This document shows positions 1-9,515 of a stretch of DNA of 18,388 nucleotides, one piece after another. The position numbers and the translations under genes were made by a program. The stretch is taken from assembly GCA_946886275.1 (NCBI GenBank), contig CAMPIH010000029.1, positions 1-18,388 of the forward strand, given 5' to 3'. Numbering within the stretch: position 1 is the stretch's first letter; each line of letters begins with the position of its first letter. The DNA comes from an uncultured Sphingosinicella sp. Its GTDB lineage: Bacteria > Pseudomonadota > Alphaproteobacteria > Sphingomonadales > Sphingomonadaceae. The notes below the pieces were generated by a model, which was given only the letters and a program-made list of their open reading frames with translations, was not told the DNA's origin and did no database searches.

Positions 1-822
1 CGCGAGGGCGGCTATCCCAAGGTGAAAGTCGGCCATGGCGGCACGCTCGATCCGCTTGCCAGCGGCGTCCTGCCGGTGGCGCTCGGCGAGGCGACGAAGC
101 TGAGCGGGCGGATGCTCGATGCCGACAAGATCTACGACTTCACGATCCGCCTTGGCGAGGAAACCGACACGCTCGATGCCGAGGGCGAGGTCGTCGCCAC
201 TTCGGACAATCGGCCGAGCGCCGCGGAGATGGAGGAGGTGCTGCCTCGCTTTACCGGAACGATCGATCAGGTGCCTCCCGCTTATTCCGCGTTGAAGGTC
301 GGAGGGAAGCGCGCTTACGACCTCGCCCGTTCGGGCGATGAGGTCCAACTGGAGAGTCGGAGAATTTCGGTTCATCGCCTTTCCCTTCGTCACCCCGGCG
401 AAGGCGGGGGTGAAGAAGCAGACGAAGTGACCCTCACCGCCCACGTCTCCAAGGGCACCTATATCCGCTCCCTCGCCCGCGACATCGCCCGGGCTCTGGG
501 CAGCGTCGGCCACGTCACCATGTTGCGTCGGACCAAGGCGGGTCCGTTCACCCTCGATCAGGCGATTTCGCTGGACAAATTGGGCGAACTCGCTAAGGCC
601 CGCCAGCTTGAACAGGCACTCTTGCCGATGACGGCGGGGCTGGACGACATCCCGGCTCTTTCCGTCACCCCCGACCAGGCAAGGGCGCTCCGACAGGGGC
701 GCAGATTGGCCGGGATCGCCGCAAAGCCAGGGCTTCACCTTGCGACCGAATTGTCTGTTCCGGTTGCGCTCGTGGAGCTTTCCGAAGGTGAACTTCGGGT
801 GGTGCGCGGCTTCAACTTCTAG
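1..822 (+). CDS. truB: tRNA pseudouridine(55) synthase TruB, 5'-truncated by the window
   Basis: TruB makes pseudouridine 55 in the T-loop of elongator tRNAs. The frame is open from base 1, so the N-terminus (roughly 40 residues, judged from the family) lies outside the window and the GTG at 22 is an internal valine. The conserved block GHGGTLDPLASGVL is visible. Its Asp, residue 17 of the fragment, matches the catalytic aspartate of the family. A second family block, SKGTYIRSLARDIA, lies near residues 147-160. An Arg/Gly/Glu-rich stretch at residues 130-139 (RHPGEGGGEE) coincides with a palindromic DNA element and looks like an in-frame insertion between two core strands. The TAG stop at 820-822 is 19 bp before rpsO, the usual truB-rpsO-pnp order. 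Identity is secure; only the start is missing. Confidence 0.95.
   Translation, partial: REGGYPKVKVGHGGTLDPLASGVLPVALGEATKLSGRMLDADKIYDFTIRLGEETDTLDAEGEVVATSDNRPSAAEMEEVLPRFTGTIDQVPPAYSALKVGGKRAYDLARSGDEVQLESRRISVHRLSLRHPGEGGGEEADEVTLTAHVSKGTYIRSLARDIARALGSVGHVTMLRRTKAGPFTLDQAISLDKLGELAKARQLEQALLPMTAGLDDIPALSVTPDQARALRQGRRLAGIAAKPGLHLATELSVPVALVELSEGELRVVRGFNF
385..425. repeat. Palindromic repeat element inside truB
   Basis: CACCCC (391-396) and GGGGTG (407-412) are inverted arms around a GGCGAAGGC core, flanked by TTCGT on the left and GAAGAA on the right. From memory this closely resembles the CACCCCGGCGAAGGCCGGGGTG palindromes scattered through sphingomonad genomes. The right arm departs from perfect symmetry at its inner end. 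It is translated in frame within truB. No second copy is visible in this window, so the repeat assignment rests on recalled knowledge, not on an internal match. Confidence 0.5.
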
Positions 823-841
823 TGATTGAAAGGAATTGACG

Positions 842-1111
842 ATGTCGGTTACCGCCGAGCGCAAGCAGAAACTGATCGACGAAAATGCCCGTGGTTCGGG
901 CGACACCGGTTCGCCCGAAGTGCAGGTCGCGATCCTGACCGAGCGGATCACCAATCTCACCGAGCATTTCAAGACCCACGCCAAGGACAATCATAGCCGG
1001 CGCGGACTCCTGATGCTCGTCAACAAGCGCCGGTCGCTGCTCGATTATCTCAAGGGCAAGGACCAGGAGCGCTACAACGCACTGATCGCGAAGCTCGGCC
1101 TTCGCAAGTGA
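842..1111 (+). CDS. rpsO: 30S ribosomal protein S15
   Basis: S15 is a primary 16S rRNA-binding protein of the small-subunit platform. The product is 89 residues, the normal length, and begins [16 protein letters not shown]. It contains the family signatures [17 protein letters not shown] and DNHSRRGLL and ends in the KLGLRK tail. ATG 842 is chosen over TTG 836 because AAAGGA at 828-833 sits at a proper ribosome-binding distance and the family starts there. It follows truB by 19 bp and is followed at once by a GC hairpin, then pnp. In enterobacteria S15 represses its own translation through a leader pseudoknot. I could not establish an equivalent structure here. Confidence 0.97.
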   Translation: MSVTAERKQKLIDENARGSGDTGSPEVQVAILTERITNLTEHFKTHAKDNHSRRGLLMLVNKRRSLLDYLKGKDQERYNALIAKLGLRK

Positions 1112-1113
1112 AT

Positions 1114-1138
1114 GAAACGGCCCCGTCGGGGCCGTTTC
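1114..1138 (+). terminator. Terminator/processing hairpin after rpsO
   Basis: A perfect 11-bp stem, GAAACGGCCCC (1114-1124) with GGGGCCGTTTC (1128-1138), closes on a 3-nt GTC loop three bases after the rpsO stop. The T-run is only three bases long, so termination may be partial. Read-through into pnp is plausible, as in the classical rpsO-pnp operon. Confidence 0.75.
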
Positions 1139-1148
1139 GCATATCTGG

Positions 1149-1238
1149 CGCCTGCAATTCGGCGGGCGGTGGGTAGGGTCATTCGGACCCGACGCAGGCG
1201 ACAAGCCTGAAGAGGCCCCCGCGGCATCCGGCTGCGGG
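1149..1238 (+). promoter_or_regulatory. Structured pnp leader (candidate PNPase autoregulation site)
   Basis: Three nested or adjacent stems fill the rpsO-pnp gap. CGCCTGC (1149-1155) pairs with GCAGGCG (1194-1200). GGGTC (1176-1180) pairs with GACCC (1186-1190) inside it. CCCGCGGC (1218-1225) pairs with GCTGCGGG (1231-1238), 8 bp with one G-U. The last stem ends just before the pnp ribosome-binding site, GAAGGA at 1243-1248. In E. coli, pnp is autoregulated through RNase III cleavage of a leader stem followed by PNPase action. A similar role here is inference. Confidence 0.5.
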
Positions 1239-1254
1239 CGTTGAAGGAAAACCA

Positions 1255-3672
<2,418 letters not shown>

Positions 3673-3699
3673 GCTCCGGCTTCGGTCAGAGCCGAATAG

Positions 3700-3731
3700 A
3701 AAAGGCCCCGCGATCGCTCGCGGGGCCTTTT
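3700..3731. terminator. Bidirectional rho-independent terminator between pnp and the minus-strand OMP gene
   Basis: A perfect 13-bp stem, AAAAGGCCCCGCG (3700-3712) with CGCGGGGCCTTTT (3719-3731), closes on a 6-nt loop. It has a T-run on each strand. It lies 27 bp after the pnp stop and 40 bp after the stop of the convergent gene, so it can serve both transcripts. Confidence 0.9.
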
Positions 3732-3771
3732 CATTGCGCTCGACGGGCCCGCGCCGCCGAATTTTGAACCG

Positions 3772-4344
3772 CTAGAAACGCATCCCCAGAGCGGCGACGC
3801 CCTGGTGGCGATCCAGCTCGTCATAGGTCGAGAAGCGATATTCCGTCCCGACGTAAAGGTTGCGGCCGACCGCGATCTGGACCCCGGCACCGCCGCGAAG
3901 GCCGCCGTCGTTCGATTCGATGATCTCCGGGAAGGTCGGATTGATCAGGTCCCTGCGGATGCTCAGGTTGGTATAGCCCGCCTTGAAGTAGAGATTGACG
4001 GCGTCCGACACCGACGCCGTGACCCGAGCCCCGGCATAGAGATCGCGGCCAAGCCGGTAGCTATTGTCGTCGACTCCGGAGACGAAGCGGAATTCGGTGT
4101 TGGAATCGGTCGCCTCGAGATCGACTCCGATCGAGAGGCTGCTTCCGACCGGGAAGTCGTAGCCGACGCCCAGGCCGTAGAGGAGTCCGCTTTCCTTCGG
4201 GTCGTCCTGGTTGCCGAAGCTGTCGAGATGGGCGCGGTCGAGGCCGATCAGGGCCTCGACTCGGGCGCCGGCGGTCTCCGCCGCCGAGGCCGGCACGGCC
4301 GCGAGCGCGATCGCCGACGCGGCGAGAATGGCGAACTTGTTCAT
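3772..4344 (-). CDS. Small outer-membrane beta-barrel protein
   Basis: The 190-residue product starts with a typical Sec signal peptide (MNKFAILAASAIALAAVPASA, cleavage near residue 21-22). Alternating hydrophobic and polar strands with Gly and aromatic residues follow, and it ends in ...AALGMRF, a terminal Phe as expected for BAM recognition. The pattern fits the OmpA-like/porin-type small barrels of 8 strands (OMP_b-brl type). Function beyond an outer-membrane protein is unknown. The start is fixed by the signal peptide and by AAGGA placed 6 bp upstream of ATG 4344. Open frame continues upstream but would bury the signal sequence. The gene converges on pnp and diverges from the lysine-rich gene at 4517, with a 172-bp gap that holds the regulatory region of both. 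Confidence 0.85.
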   Translation of the reverse strand: MNKFAILAASAIALAAVPASAAETAGARVEALIGLDRAHLDSFGNQDDPKESGLLYGLGVGYDFPVGSSLSIGVDLEATDSNTEFRFVSGVDDNSYRLGRDLYAGARVTASVSDAVNLYFKAGYTNLSIRRDLINPTFPEIIESNDGGLRGGAGVQIAVGRNLYVGTEYRFSTYDELDRHQGVAALGMRF

Positions 4345-4366
4345 GATGATCCTTATGTGATGAAGA

Positions 4367-4385
4367 CCGGCCGTCGATCGGCCGG
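4367..4385. promoter_or_regulatory. Inverted repeat upstream of the OMP gene
   Basis: CCGGCCG (4367-4373) and CGGCCGG (4379-4385) form perfect 7-bp arms around TCGAT, 22 bp upstream of the OMP start codon. It could be a 5'-UTR hairpin or an operator. Nothing in the sequence decides between them. Confidence 0.35.
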
Positions 4386-4516
4386 ACCGGCAGCTTGGTC
4401 CCACCGGGAGGCTGAACCGCAGGTGAAGTCTCGAAACGCGAGTCCGTCGTCTCTGGCCGTTTGGACGGACCGCGTATAGACGGGCCGGGTAGAGCGACAG
4501 GATCGCGGAGACGACG

Positions 4517-4987
4517 ATGGCCAAGAAGGCGAAGTCCAAGTCCAAGTCGAAGCTCAAGCTGCCCAAGGAGGTGGCGGGCGTGAAGGTGCCGAAGGGTCTT
4601 CGCAAGCAGGCCAAGACCCTGCTCGAGATCATCGACAGCCCGGCCGGCCGGGAGCTTGCGGCTGCGGGGCTGACCCTCGCGGCCACGTCGCTCGTTGCGA
4701 AGGCGTCCGACAGCAAGGCCAAAGGCGCGGTCAAGACGCTCGCCCGTGAGGCTGTCGCCAGGCGTCGCACCGGCGAGGGCGATGCCGCCGATCTCGGCGC
4801 GGTCCTCAGCGCTGCGGTGGCGGAGGGCGCGAGACGATTCCTTCAGGGCTTCGAGGAAGGGAAGAAGGCCGCCCCGTCGCAAGAGCGGTCGGAAGAGCCA
4901 TCGCAGGAGCCGCCGAAAGCGCCGGCCCCCGCCCGCCGCCGATCGCCGCGCCGGACGGCGCGAGAGCCCGCCAATCGGCGCGGATGA
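4517..4987 (+). CDS. Lysine-rich hypothetical protein
   Basis: The 156-residue product opens with a lysine/serine run (MAKKAKSKSKSKLKLPKEV) and the segment VKVPKGLRKQ. A helical alanine-rich stretch at about residues 45-65 (AGRELAAAGLTLAATSLVAKA) follows, then an amphipathic region. The tail is disordered and rich in Glu, Pro and Arg, ending in RRRSPRRTAREPANRRG. The two basic ends suggest nucleic-acid or polyanion binding, but no catalytic motif is visible. I recall similar short proteins starting MAK..LKLPK..AGVKVPK in sphingomonads, none with a known role. GGAG at 4507-4510 is the ribosome-binding site for ATG 4517. It stands alone between the OMP gene and ppk; proximity to polyphosphate genes is suggestive only. 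Confidence 0.75.
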   Translation: MAKKAKSKSKSKLKLPKEVAGVKVPKGLRKQAKTLLEIIDSPAGRELAAAGLTLAATSLVAKASDSKAKGAVKTLAREAVARRRTGEGDAADLGAVLSAAVAEGARRFLQGFEEGKKAAPSQERSEEPSQEPPKAPAPARRRSPRRTAREPANRRG

Positions 4988-5047
4988 CCTTCCGACGCCT
5001 CCGCGCGTTGACCAAGGTCATTTCCTCCGCCAGCGAGCGCCTGTCAT

Positions 5048-7282
5048 ATGAACGTCACAAAATGGGCGCCAGCTACCGATCCTGAAAAGCCATTGAGACG
5101 AGCGGACGGGCGAGACGACGTGGACGCAGCCAATGATCCCGAGACGATGGAGGCGGCTGCGCCGGCCGCCTCCGCCGATTTGTTCTTCAACCGCGAGCTC
5201 TCCTGGCTGGCCTTCAACCAGAGGGTGCTCGACGAAGCCTGCAACGGCGCCCATCCTCTGCTCGAGCGGCTACGCTTCCTCTCGATTTCCGCAAGCAATC
5301 TCGACGAATTCTTCATGGTGCGGGTCGCCGGGCTCAAGGCCCAGCAATTGCTCGGGGTCGAGGAAATCTCGCCCGACGGCCTCAATCCGGCGCAGCAGAT
5401 CGCCGCCATCACCCTCGGCGTCGACCGGCTCACCGCCAGCCAGGAAGAGGTCTGGTCGGTGCTCAGCGCCCAGCTTCGCGAAGCGGGGGTGTCGGTTCTC
5501 GGCGAAGCGGAGATCCCGCCGGACCAGTTCGACTGGCTCGACCAGCACTTCCACGATCACATCTTCCCGGTCCTGACGCCTCAGGCGCTGGACCCGGCCC
5601 ATCCGTTCCCGTTCATCCGCAACAAGGGCTTTTCGCTCATCTTCGACCTCAAGCGGGTGTCGGGCGGCGAGCCGATCCGCGAGCTGCTGATGGTCCCGGC
5701 GACTCTTCCGCGATTCATCCGGATGCCGGGAGAGGCGGCCCATTACGTCGCCATCGAGACCCTGATCAGGCGGCGGATCGGCGCTCTCTTCCCGGGTTAC
5801 GAGGCCCTCGGCGGCGGCGCCTTCCGGGTGATCCGCGACAGCGACATCGAGATCGAGGAGGAGGCCGAGGATCTCGTCCTCTACTTCCGCAATGCCATCA
5901 AGCGCCGCCGCCGCGGGCGGGTGATCAGGGTCGAGCTCGAGGCGGGGATGCCCGCCGAGCTCGTCGCTTTGGTTCGCGCGGGGCTCGACGCCAGCGCCGC
6001 TCTCGTCTCGGAAACCTCAAGCATCCTCGGCATCGCGGATCTCGAGCAGCTCGTCCAGGAAGAGCGGCCCGATCTCAAGTTCCCGGCCTTCTCGCCGCGC
6101 TTTCCGGAGCGGATCCGCGAATATGACGGCGACTGCTTCGCTGCCATCCAGGCCAAGGACATCTTGGTCCACCACCCCTACGAGACGTTCGACGTCGTCC
6201 TCGCTTTCCTTCGCCAGGCCGCGGCCGATCCCGACGTCGTCGCGATCAAGCAGACCCTTTACCGGGCGGGCAAGCAATCGGCGGTCGTCCGCGCGCTGAT
6301 CGAGGCGGCGGAAGCGGGCAAGTCGGTGACCGCGATCATCGAATTGCGGGCCCGGTTCGACGAAGAGCAGAATCTGATGTGGGCGAGCGCGCTCGAACGG
6401 GCCGGGGTCCAGGTCGTCTACGGCTTCATCGACTGGAAGACTCACGCCAAGATGTCGATGGTCGTCCGCCGGGAGGGCGCAGGATACCGGACCTACTGCC
6501 ATCTCGGCACTGGCAATTACCATCCGGTGACCGCCCGCACCTATACCGACATCAGCTTCTTCACCGCCGATCCGGCCATCGGCCGGGACGTCGCCCACGT
6601 CTTCAACTATGTCACCGGCTATATCGAGCCGTCCCGGCTGGAACGGCTCGTCATGTCTCCGGCGATGCTCCGAAAGCGGCTGATCGAGCTCATCGAAACC
6701 GAGATCGCCAATGCCCGAGCTGGCCGTCGGGGAGCGGTCTGGGCCAAGCTCAACGCCCTCGTCGATCGCCACGTCATCGAACATCTCTACAAGGCGAGCC
6801 AGGCGGGCGTGGAGGTGGATCTCGTCGTCCGCGGTATCTGTTGCCTTCGTCCGGGGATCGCCGGGCTGTCGGAGAATATCAGGGTCAAATCGATCGTCGG
6901 CCGATTCCTCGAGCACAGCCGGATCTGGTGCTTCGGCAATGGCGAGGGCCTGCCCAATCCGGATGCCCTCGTCTTCGTCAGCTCAGCCGACTGGATGCCG
7001 CGCAATTTCGATCGCCGGGTCGAGGTGGCGGTGCCGATCGAGAATCCGACGGTGAAGGCCCAGCTGCTCGACCAGGTGATGGTCGCCAATCTCCTCGACA
7101 ACCAGCAGAGCTGGAGCCTCCAGGCCGACGGCCGCTACGAGAGAATTCGTCCCGGGCCCGACGAGAAGATCTTCAACCTGCACCATTATTTCATGACCAA
7201 CCCGTCCTTGTCGGGTCGCGGCGCCGCCCGCCGTACCGGCGCGATCCCGCGCAAGCTGCCGCTTCGGCGCGGGCGGGCCTGA
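5048..7282 (+). CDS. ppk: Polyphosphate kinase 1
   Basis: PPK1 polymerises the gamma-phosphate of ATP into inorganic polyphosphate. The product is up to 744 residues. The N-terminal domain shows [19 protein letters not shown], and SNLDEFF has the ATP-site Asn at 84. The C-terminal catalytic domains carry KTHAKM, with His466 matching the phosphorylated histidine of E. coli (His435). [11 protein letters not shown] follows, and FLEHSR has the second histidine at 623. The start is doubtful. The first 20 or so codons from ATG 5048 lack the strong third-position GC bias seen downstream and no clear ribosome-binding site precedes it. GTG 5120 or ATG 5147 ([18 protein letters not shown]) may be the true start, giving about 711-720 residues. 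The stop is 4 bp before ppx, so the two enzymes are almost certainly cotranscribed. Confidence 0.95.
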   Translation: MNVTKWAPATDPEKPLRRADGRDDVDAANDPETMEAAAPAASADLFFNRELSWLAFNQRVLDEACNGAHPLLERLRFLSISASNLDEFFMVRVAGLKAQQLLGVEEISPDGLNPAQQIAAITLGVDRLTASQEEVWSVLSAQLREAGVSVLGEAEIPPDQFDWLDQHFHDHIFPVLTPQALDPAHPFPFIRNKGFSLIFDLKRVSGGEPIRELLMVPATLPRFIRMPGEAAHYVAIETLIRRRIGALFPGYEALGGGAFRVIRDSDIEIEEEAEDLVLYFRNAIKRRRRGRVIRVELEAGMPAELVALVRAGLDASAALVSETSSILGIADLEQLVQEERPDLKFPAFSPRFPERIREYDGDCFAAIQAKDILVHHPYETFDVVLAFLRQAAADPDVVAIKQTLYRAGKQSAVVRALIEAAEAGKSVTAIIELRARFDEEQNLMWASALERAGVQVVYGFIDWKTHAKMSMVVRREGAGYRTYCHLGTGNYHPVTARTYTDISFFTADPAIGRDVAHVFNYVTGYIEPSRLERLVMSPAMLRKRLIELIETEIANARAGRRGAVWAKLNALVDRHVIEHLYKASQAGVEVDLVVRGICCLRPGIAGLSENIRVKSIVGRFLEHSRIWCFGNGEGLPNPDALVFVSSADWMPRNFDRRVEVAVPIENPTVKAQLLDQVMVANLLDNQQSWSLQADGRYERIRPGPDEKIFNLHHYFMTNPSLSGRGAARRTGAIPRKLPLRRGRA

Positions 7283-7286
7283 ACGG

Positions 7287-8753
7287 ATGTACGCCAGCGA
7301 GCCGTTCGCCATCGTCGACATCGGGTCCAATTCGGTACGCCTCGTCGTCTATTCGGGGGCGACCCGGGCGCCATCGATCATCTTCAACGAAAAGGTTTCG
7401 GCCGGGCTCGGGCGGGGGCTGATCTCGAGCGGCGCCCTGAGCGAGGAATCTCAGGCTCGTGCGCTCCAGGGGTTGAGGCGGTTTCGACTGCTCATCTCGC
7501 AAATGGGCGCGGCACGGATCCGGGTGGTGGCGACGGCGGCGGTTCGCGAGGCGAGCAACGGTCCGGCCTTCATCGAGCAGGTTCGGGCGATCGGATTCGA
7601 GCCGGAGATCATCTCGGGCGAAGAGGAGGGACGGCTCGCCGGTCTCGGCGTCCTGTCCGCAATCCCGGACGCGGACGGCGTCGCGGGCGACCTCGGCGGC
7701 GGCAGCCTCGAGCTGGTCGAGCTTTCCGGAGGCGAGGCCGTCCGGCGGGTCTCACTGCCGCTGGGCGTACTTCGGCTCGATTCGCTCGCCGCGAACGGCA
7801 CTGCCGCGTTCAGACGGGCGATCGAGTCGGCAGTGTCGGAGGCCGGCTTCGCCAAAGCCGCCGGCGGCCGGCCCTTCTACCTGGTCGGTGGAAGCTGGCG
7901 GAACCTCGCCAGGTTCGAGATGGCGCTGTCGAACCACCCGCTACCGATCACCCATCAGCATGCCTTGCTGCCGGGGCGACCGAAACAGCTCGGCCGGGCG
8001 CTTGCCGACGCCCGGCCCGAGACGCTGGCGGCGCTGGAGACGATCTCGCCCGGCCGCCGCGATACGCTGCCGCGGGCGAACGCTTTGCTCGAGGCGCTGA
8101 TTCCGGCGCTCGATCCAGCCTTGCTGATCGTCTGCGCCTACGGGATTCGCGAAGGCCTGCTGTTCAACGATCTCGGTCGGGAGACTCGCCTGCTCGATCC
8201 GCTGCTCGAGCAGGCGCGGGAGGCCGGCGCCGGCCTGGGCCGTTTCGAGCAGCATGGGACCCTGCTCGACCGCTGGATCAGCCCGGTCTGCAACGATCCG
8301 CCTCAGGCGGCCCGGCTTCGCCACGCCGCCTGCCTGCTCAGCGACGTCGCCTGGAGCGCTCACCCGGATTTCCGGGCCGAGCGCGGAGTCGATCTCGCTC
8401 TTCACGGCAATTGGGTGGCGATCGACGCCGGCGAGCGGGTGATGCTCGCTTTGGCCCTGTTCACGCGCCTGGGCGGGAAGGGCGGCTTCCCGGTTCCCCA
8501 GGTGCTGTCGCTTTGCTCGGAGGAGGATGTCGCTCGCGCGACCCGCTGGGGCCTCGCCATGGCGCTCGGCCAGAGGCTGAGCGGCGGAATGGCGGCGGCG
8601 CTCGAAGGCAGCGTTCTGGAGCGATCGGGCGAGCGCCTGCAACTGAAGCTGCGCCGCGCGCTCGCTCCGCTCGCCGGCAAGCCGATCGAAGGCCGGCTGA
8701 AGGCCCTCGCGGCCAATCTCGGGCTGAAGCCGGAACTGGTCCTCCTCGACTGA
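7287..8753 (+). CDS. ppx: Exopolyphosphatase (Ppx/GppA family)
   Basis: Ppx/GppA enzymes hydrolyse terminal phosphates of polyphosphate, and some also hydrolyse pppGpp. The 488-residue product has the ASKHA-fold phosphate-1 motif IVDIGSNSVRLVVY (9-22). SGEEEGR at 110-116 contains the catalytic-type glutamate, and the glycine loop GDLGGGS is at 134-140. The C-terminal half is helical and HD-like (HAACLLSDVAWSAHPDFRAE). That arrangement fits the longer, two-lobed members. Initiation at ATG 7287, four bases after the ppk stop, suggests translational coupling. Synthesis and degradation of polyphosphate are thus encoded as a pair. I cannot tell polyphosphatase from pppGpp phosphatase activity by sequence alone, but linkage to ppk favours the former. 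Confidence 0.93.
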   Translation: MYASEPFAIVDIGSNSVRLVVYSGATRAPSIIFNEKVSAGLGRGLISSGALSEESQARALQGLRRFRLLISQMGAARIRVVATAAVREASNGPAFIEQVRAIGFEPEIISGEEEGRLAGLGVLSAIPDADGVAGDLGGGSLELVELSGGEAVRRVSLPLGVLRLDSLAANGTAAFRRAIESAVSEAGFAKAAGGRPFYLVGGSWRNLARFEMALSNHPLPITHQHALLPGRPKQLGRALADARPETLAALETISPGRRDTLPRANALLEALIPALDPALLIVCAYGIREGLLFNDLGRETRLLDPLLEQAREAGAGLGRFEQHGTLLDRWISPVCNDPPQAARLRHAACLLSDVAWSAHPDFRAERGVDLALHGNWVAIDAGERVMLALALFTRLGGKGGFPVPQVLSLCSEEDVARATRWGLAMALGQRLSGGMAAALEGSVLERSGERLQLKLRRALAPLAGKPIEGRLKALAANLGLKPELVLLD

Positions 8754-8770
8754 CCCCTCGGAGCCTCGAT

Positions 8771-9028
8771 TCAGAGTGCCTGATTGGCCGCCATTTCATT
8801 GCCTTCGGCAGGTTCGGCGGCTTCGACGCTGTTCTCGAAGGCGTCGGCTCTGTCCTCGAGCACGTTTTCCGCCGTTCGAACCATATTCTCGCTCTTCGCC
8901 TCGAGGTCGGCCGCCGTCTTCTCGATCGCGGCCTCGGTTCGCTTGAACCTCTCCTCGACCGATTCCTCTTCCTCGGCGCCGCAGGCAGCGAGGAGGAGCG
9001 AAGCGACGGCGGCGGCGAACTTGATCAT
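8771..9028 (-). CDS. Small lipoprotein of unknown function
   Basis: The product is 85 residues from ATG 9028 (MIKFAAAVASLLLAACG), or 87 from ATG 9034 (MVMIKF...). GGGAGA upstream serves either. A lipobox LAAC with the acylated Cys at residue 16 follows a short hydrophobic segment. The rest is a highly acidic helix rich in Glu and Ala (EEEESVEERFKRTEAAIEKTAADLEAK), likely a coiled coil, ending AANQAL. No domain is recognised. It may be an envelope-anchored helical lipoprotein of the small Lpp-like type, which is inference. It converges on ppx with a 17-bp gap. On the other side, the tmRNA terminator lies about 56 bp upstream of its start. Confidence 0.75.
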   Translation of the reverse strand: MIKFAAAVASLLLAACGAEEEESVEERFKRTEAAIEKTAADLEAKSENMVRTAENVLEDRADAFENSVEAAEPAEGNEMAANQAL

Positions 9029-9084
9029 GACCATGGCTCTCCCGGATCATTGGCAGAAAGCCGGACCGGCAGGCGAAGCGCAAG

Positions 9085-9114
9085 AAAAAAGCCGCGCGCG
9101 AGCGGCGGCGGCTT
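9085..9114 (-). terminator. Rho-independent terminator of the tmRNA gene
   Basis: On the minus strand AAGCCGC (9114-9108) pairs with GCGGCTT (9095-9089) around a 12-nt GC-rich loop. The stem runs into six consecutive T residues (9090-9085). It lies 13 bp after the last conserved-loop hairpin and marks the 3' end of the tmRNA precursor. Confidence 0.85.
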
Positions 9115-9126
9115 GACCGAAAGTGG

Positions 9127-9232
9127 GGAGCTTTCCGTTGCCCGGTGCTCCGCCTCTTTGGGAATAAGTCGGGGGGTTCTGTTGCCCGGCCCCCCCGGGG
9201 CCGCTGGAATCCGCTTCTGTTGCCCGGTGCGG
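9127..9232 (-). repeat. Three tandem hairpins with a shared 14-nt loop, 3' part of the tmRNA transcript
   Basis: In minus-strand order, hairpin 1 (9232-9211) is CCGC-loop-GCGG. Hairpin 2 (9197-9170) is CGGGGGG-loop-CCCCCCG. Hairpin 3 (9151-9127) is GGAGC-loop-GCTCC. The loops are ACCGGGCAACAGAA, GCCGGGCAACAGAA and ACCGGGCAACGGAA plus one A. Stems differ in sequence while loops are nearly identical, so pairing is supported by covariation. For hairpins 1 and 2 an upstream four-base word can also pair with the loop (GTTG with CAAC, GCCC with GGGC), giving H-type pseudoknots. Confidence 0.8.
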
Positions 9233-9277
9233 TCCAACCGCGCTTTCGTCCTTGTAACTTAGTCCGTGAGGACCTTG

Positions 9278-9313
9278 TTACGCGGCAATCGCGAGCGCCT
9301 CGTTATCGTTGGC
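9278..9313 (-). other. tmRNA proteolysis-tag reading frame (ANDNEALAIAA)
   Basis: Eleven codons from GCC (Ala, resume codon) through GCG GCG-type alanines to TAA encode ANDNEALAIAA. It has the AND start and the Ala-Ala end used by ClpXP-type proteases. The base context before the resume codon is CAAGT. The stop codon is the last element before a stable hairpin. Confidence 0.9.
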
Positions 9314-9515
9314 ACTTGTGTGATGGGCCGTTGCGGTGGTCCCATTCCGGGCGAAAACAGCGCTTTTCAGCACACGTCGATCCTAGTTCGGCCCCGTCAG
9401 AGATCCCGGCTTTCGTCGGGACATTTGGTGGAGCCGCCGGGTACTGCCCCCGGGTCCGCTGTACCTATGACACGCCGCAGTTTATCGCCATAGCCGGCCA
9501 AAGCCGGCACCTCCC

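Larger units (their letters stand above)
9120..9510 (-). ncRNA. ssrA: Circularly permuted two-piece tmRNA (alphaproteobacterial type)
   Basis: tmRNA rescues stalled ribosomes and tags the nascent peptide for proteolysis. In minus-strand order the acceptor piece (about 9510-9426) contains the hairpin GCCGGC-TTTG-GCCGGC. Its T-arm CCGGG-GGCAGTA-CCCGG is followed by the acceptor strand CGGCTCC, discriminator A and an encoded CCA (9428-9426). A 30-nt intervening segment (9425-9396) with its own short hairpin follows. The coding piece begins at 9395 with GGGGCCGAACTAGGATCGACG, close to the standard tmRNA 5' end. GGGGCCG and CGGCTCC form seven pairs with G3-U, the alanine identity pair. The tag frame (9313-9278) encodes ANDNEALAIAA and stop. 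A stem containing the stop codon follows, GTAAC/GTTAC (9254-9258 with 9277-9281 on the plus strand) enclosing GTCC-GTGA-GGAC. Three conserved-loop hairpins complete the transcript. The 3' end of the mature coding piece is not fixed by sequence. Confidence 0.93.

Noticed and set aside
4461..4480. TTGGAC and TATAGA upstream of the lysine-rich gene as a promoter
   Set aside because: Spacing is only 8 bp, too short for a sigma-70 promoter.
5008..5052. TTGACC and CATATG upstream of ppk as a promoter
   Set aside because: The two boxes are separated by more than 30 bp, far from the 16-18 bp needed; no other convincing pair is present.
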